Source of the DNA: an uncultured Aquimarina sp.
GTDB lineage: Bacteria; Bacteroidota; Bacteroidia; Flavobacteriales; Flavobacteriaceae
Reading direction: 5' to 3'
Assembly (NCBI GenBank): GCA_947500545.1
Contig: CANMSO010000001.1
Location: 434,001 to 498,000 of the forward strand
DNA length: 64,000 nt
The notes under the pieces are model-generated. The model made no database searches and had not been told where the DNA came from. It saw only the letters and a list, made by a program, of their open reading frames with translations. Made by a program: the position numbers and the translations under genes. Below, piece after piece: positions 61,783-64,000 of the stretch (position 1 is its first letter; every line of letters starts with the position of its first letter).

Positions 61783-62547
61783 ATGATACATATAGACCTA
61801 AAGGATAAAAATATATTGCTTACTGGAGCTTCTGATGGAATTGGCAAGGCTGTAGCAGATTTTTTGATGAAAATGGGAGCAAATATTGCCGTACATTATA
61901 ATACTAATAAAGCTTCTGCAGAAAATTTGATAGCTAATAATAGGAATACAATGTCTAAAACTTTTAAGGCAGACCTGTCTAGTGAAAAAGAGGTGTATAA
62001 GCTTTTTAATGATGTACGAGATTCTTTCAAGAGAATAGATGTTATTATATTAAATGCTGGTGTGTTTTTACCGCATTCAACTACAATAGATACTGAAGGT
62101 TGGTATTCTACTTGGAAAAAAACCATAGATATTAATCTAAACGCAGTAGGATTGCTCACAAAACTGGGAATCGATCATTTCAAATCAAATAAAGGAGGTA
62201 GATTCGTTTATATTGGTAGTCGAGCTGTTTTTCGTGGAGAAACTGAAGAATATCTTGGTTATGCCGCTTCAAAAGGAGGTATTGTCTCATTGGCAAGAAG
62301 TGTGGCTCGTTCTTTTGGGAAGCATAATATAAAATCATTTATACTATCTCCTGGATTTACTCGCACCCAAATGGCAGAAAATTTTATTGCGGCGTATGGA
62401 GAGCAAAAAGTACTTGATGAAATCTCATTAAATGAGCTTACTACGCCACAGGATTTAGCTCCATTAATTGGCATGATGTGTAGTGGTCTTATGGATCATG
62501 CAACGGGTGCTACAATTGATGTTAATGCGGGCAGTCATATACGATAA
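61783..62547 (+). CDS. Short-chain dehydrogenase/reductase
   Basis: The 254-residue SDR has the cofactor motif LLTGASDGIGKAVADFL, NAG in IILNAGVFLP, catalytic Ser in YIGSRAVFRG and Tyr/Lys in YLGYAASKGGIVSLA, and ends with TGATIDVNAGSHIR. All catalytic residues are present, unlike the SDR at 17525. The substrate is unknown. It stands alone after a terminator. Confidence 0.9.
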   Translation: MIHIDLKDKNILLTGASDGIGKAVADFLMKMGANIAVHYNTNKASAENLIANNRNTMSKTFKADLSSEKEVYKLFNDVRDSFKRIDVIILNAGVFLPHSTTIDTEGWYSTWKKTIDINLNAVGLLTKLGIDHFKSNKGGRFVYIGSRAVFRGETEEYLGYAASKGGIVSLARSVARSFGKHNIKSFILSPGFTRTQMAENFIAAYGEQKVLDEISLNELTTPQDLAPLIGMMCSGLMDHATGATIDVNAGSHIR

Positions 62548-62672
62548 TTAATCTAACAAATGAAATGAGTTGTTTAATTAGATTAATAAGATATAAAATA
62601 CCAGACTAGAGATATATTTTATGGATTAAGATTGTAAATAACTTAATATTAGAGGTGAAGAATACTTCATGG

Positions 62673-62703
62673 TTGAATTCTCATTAAATTTATATTACCT
62701 TTA
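62673..62703 (+). promoter_or_regulatory. Promoter of the M14 carboxypeptidase gene
   Basis: TTG at 62673-62675 and TACCTTTA (62696-62703, one mismatch to TAnnTTTG) are separated by 20 bases. The start of transcription would be about 60 bases before the ATG. Confidence 0.4.
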
Positions 62704-62770
62704 GGTTGATTATTACACATCATTTTAACCTAAACATTAACTCAATTAAATTTAAACTACTCTAAAAACC

Positions 62771-64000
62771 ATGAAAAACAAAATTACACAAATACTTTTG
62801 GTGTTATTTACCATTAGTACCACACTTTTTGCACAACAAAAAGATAAAAATCTTGCCGAAAAGTACCTGAATGATAGAGGAGAAGTAATTTTCACTTTTA
62901 CTATCAATAACAAATCTGCATTAACTACCATTACAAAAGAATTATCAATTGTTCATTATGATGATGTTACCAAAGAGGTAAAAGTAATGGCAAATAAAAA
63001 TCAATTTACCAACTTTTTACAAAAAGAGATTCCTTTCAAAGTTTCTTCTGATGATAATGTTGTTGGGTATAGAGTAATGTCTTCGGACATATCAAAAAAA
63101 GCCGCCGCAACGTTTCCGCTTACGGCATATCCTACATATGCCGATTATGTAACGATGATGAATGAATTTGCAACGAACAACCCTGCAATTTGTAAAGTCG
63201 AAAATATAGGTACCACCACAGAGGGAGATAAATCTCTACTGTTTGTAAAATTATCAGACAATGTTAATAGTAATGAAAAAGAACCTCGTGTTATGTATAC
63301 ATCTTCTATGCATGGAGATGAAATTGCTGGATATCCTATGATGTTGGATCTTATTGATTATTTGCTTAATGCATATAATAACACTAGTGATCCCAGGCAT
63401 GCAGAAATTAAAAATCTTTTAGATAATAACGAAGTTTGGATTAATCCACTTGCAAACCCAGATGGTACATTTAGAAATAGTGCTAATAACACATCGGTTG
63501 CGAATGCAACAAGAGGTAATGCAAATAATGTGGATCTAAATAGGAATTATCCAGATCCAGATGATGGACCAAATCCAGATGGTAATGCTTATCAAACAGA
63601 AACATTGGCCTTTATGAATTTTGCAAGCTCAAAGCATTTTGTGTTGTCTGCTAATTTTCATGGTGGGATAGAATTAATTAATTACCCATGGGATACCTAT
63701 GCAGGAGCTCATCCAGATGAGGATTACTTTATTCATGTTTCTGAAGAGTATAGAGATCTGTGTCAATCCAATAGTCCTAATGGGTATTTTGATGCTTTGA
63801 ATAATGGGATTACCAATGGGTATGCATGGTACGAAGTACAAGGAGGAAGACAAGATTACCAGATTTATAACCATAAAGGAAGAGAAGTTACGGTTGAGTT
63901 GTCAAATGCCAAAACACCGGCAGCTAATCAATTAGTAAATTTCTGGAACTATAATAGAGATGCGCTTATTGCATTTTTAAAACAAATAAATTATGGAATT
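62771..64000 (+). CDS. Secreted M14 zinc carboxypeptidase, N-terminal part
   Basis: The open frame runs from ATG 62771 to the end of the window with no stop (410 codons). A signal peptide (ILLVLFTISTTLFAQ) and a propeptide-like domain precede the M14 domain: zinc ligands in SSMHGDEIAGYP and in SANFHGGIELINYPW, Asn-Arg binding in NVDLNRNYPDPDDG, and the catalytic Glu in REVTVELSNAKTP. The rest, probably with extra C-terminal domains or a T9SS signal, is beyond the window. It would be a secreted protein-degrading enzyme. Confidence 0.92.
   Translation, partial: MKNKITQILLVLFTISTTLFAQQKDKNLAEKYLNDRGEVIFTFTINNKSALTTITKELSIVHYDDVTKEVKVMANKNQFTNFLQKEIPFKVSSDDNVVGYRVMSSDISKKAAATFPLTAYPTYADYVTMMNEFATNNPAICKVENIGTTTEGDKSLLFVKLSDNVNSNEKEPRVMYTSSMHGDEIAGYPMMLDLIDYLLNAYNNTSDPRHAEIKNLLDNNEVWINPLANPDGTFRNSANNTSVANATRGNANNVDLNRNYPDPDDGPNPDGNAYQTETLAFMNFASSKHFVLSANFHGGIELINYPWDTYAGAHPDEDYFIHVSEEYRDLCQSNSPNGYFDALNNGITNGYAWYEVQGGRQDYQIYNHKGREVTVELSNAKTPAANQLVNFWNYNRDALIAFLKQINYGI

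Noticed and set aside
1..64000. tRNA or rRNA genes
   Set aside because: No cloverleaf-like segment with conserved GTTCRA and CCA-type features, and no rRNA core sequence, was found by reading.

Overview
The window is AT-rich chromosomal DNA from a member of the Bacteroidota, most likely a marine flavobacterium. An Aquimarina-like genus is my guess from general resemblance, not a measurement. The signs are several upstream elements matching the Bacteroidota -7 promoter consensus TAnnTTTG, PorT/OmpA-type beta-barrels, lipoproteins, a thrA-first threonine operon, and tail proteins of types I associate with Bacteroidota.

Positions 1-26150 are mostly ordinary chromosome. They hold the start of thrA with an apparent Thr/Ile-rich leader peptide gene, NAD(P)HX repair (nnr), xerD, porin-family barrels, aroQ, lipoamide dehydrogenase, two tandem msrB genes, and a helicase. 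A run of small-molecule enzymes follows (oxidoreductase, racemase, PhzF, SDR), with an ArsR-type regulator whose apparent operator occurs twice. Then come an rRNA methyltransferase, an OmpA lipoprotein, an M23/LysM protein, a hybrid kinase whose H-box histidine is Gln, and an ECF sigma factor.

Positions 26169-50393 are the accessory highlight: a contractile phage-tail-like gene cluster with no capsid, portal or terminase gene. A divergent XRE regulator faces the cluster across a 180-bp control region with paired palindromic sites. Block A holds a terminator-like protein, a small HTH protein, a DUF2586-type sheath, a tube and a first tail-chaperone-like protein. It is followed by a cargo island: a DUF4056-like protein, a membrane protein, a 1144-residue M23 endopeptidase, an SH3 lipoprotein, gene remnants and a knot-repeat secreted protein. 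A strong terminator ends this block. Block B holds a second chaperone-like paralogue, a DUF6046-like protein, hub, spike, gp25-like, LysM-like, baseplate J and gpI-like proteins, and a collar fibre carrying an intein-like Hint domain. Two further adaptor-plus-fibre cassettes close the cluster. I see no tape measure, no AAA+ ATPase and no T6SS membrane complex.

Positions 50394-64000 return to chromosome: a STAS-like protein, a sterol-desaturase-family hydroxylase, DUF779 plus aldehyde dehydrogenase, AraC and MarR regulators, a Tat-exported aminotransferase, an S41 peptidase, an SDR, and the start of an M14 carboxypeptidase. On the minus strand at 52207-52872 lies a tandem array of very short genes. 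Four near-identical copies encode 28-residue basic peptides and a fifth encodes 44 residues. The array is the second unexplained system in the window.

All family names come from reading the proteins; no database search was possible.
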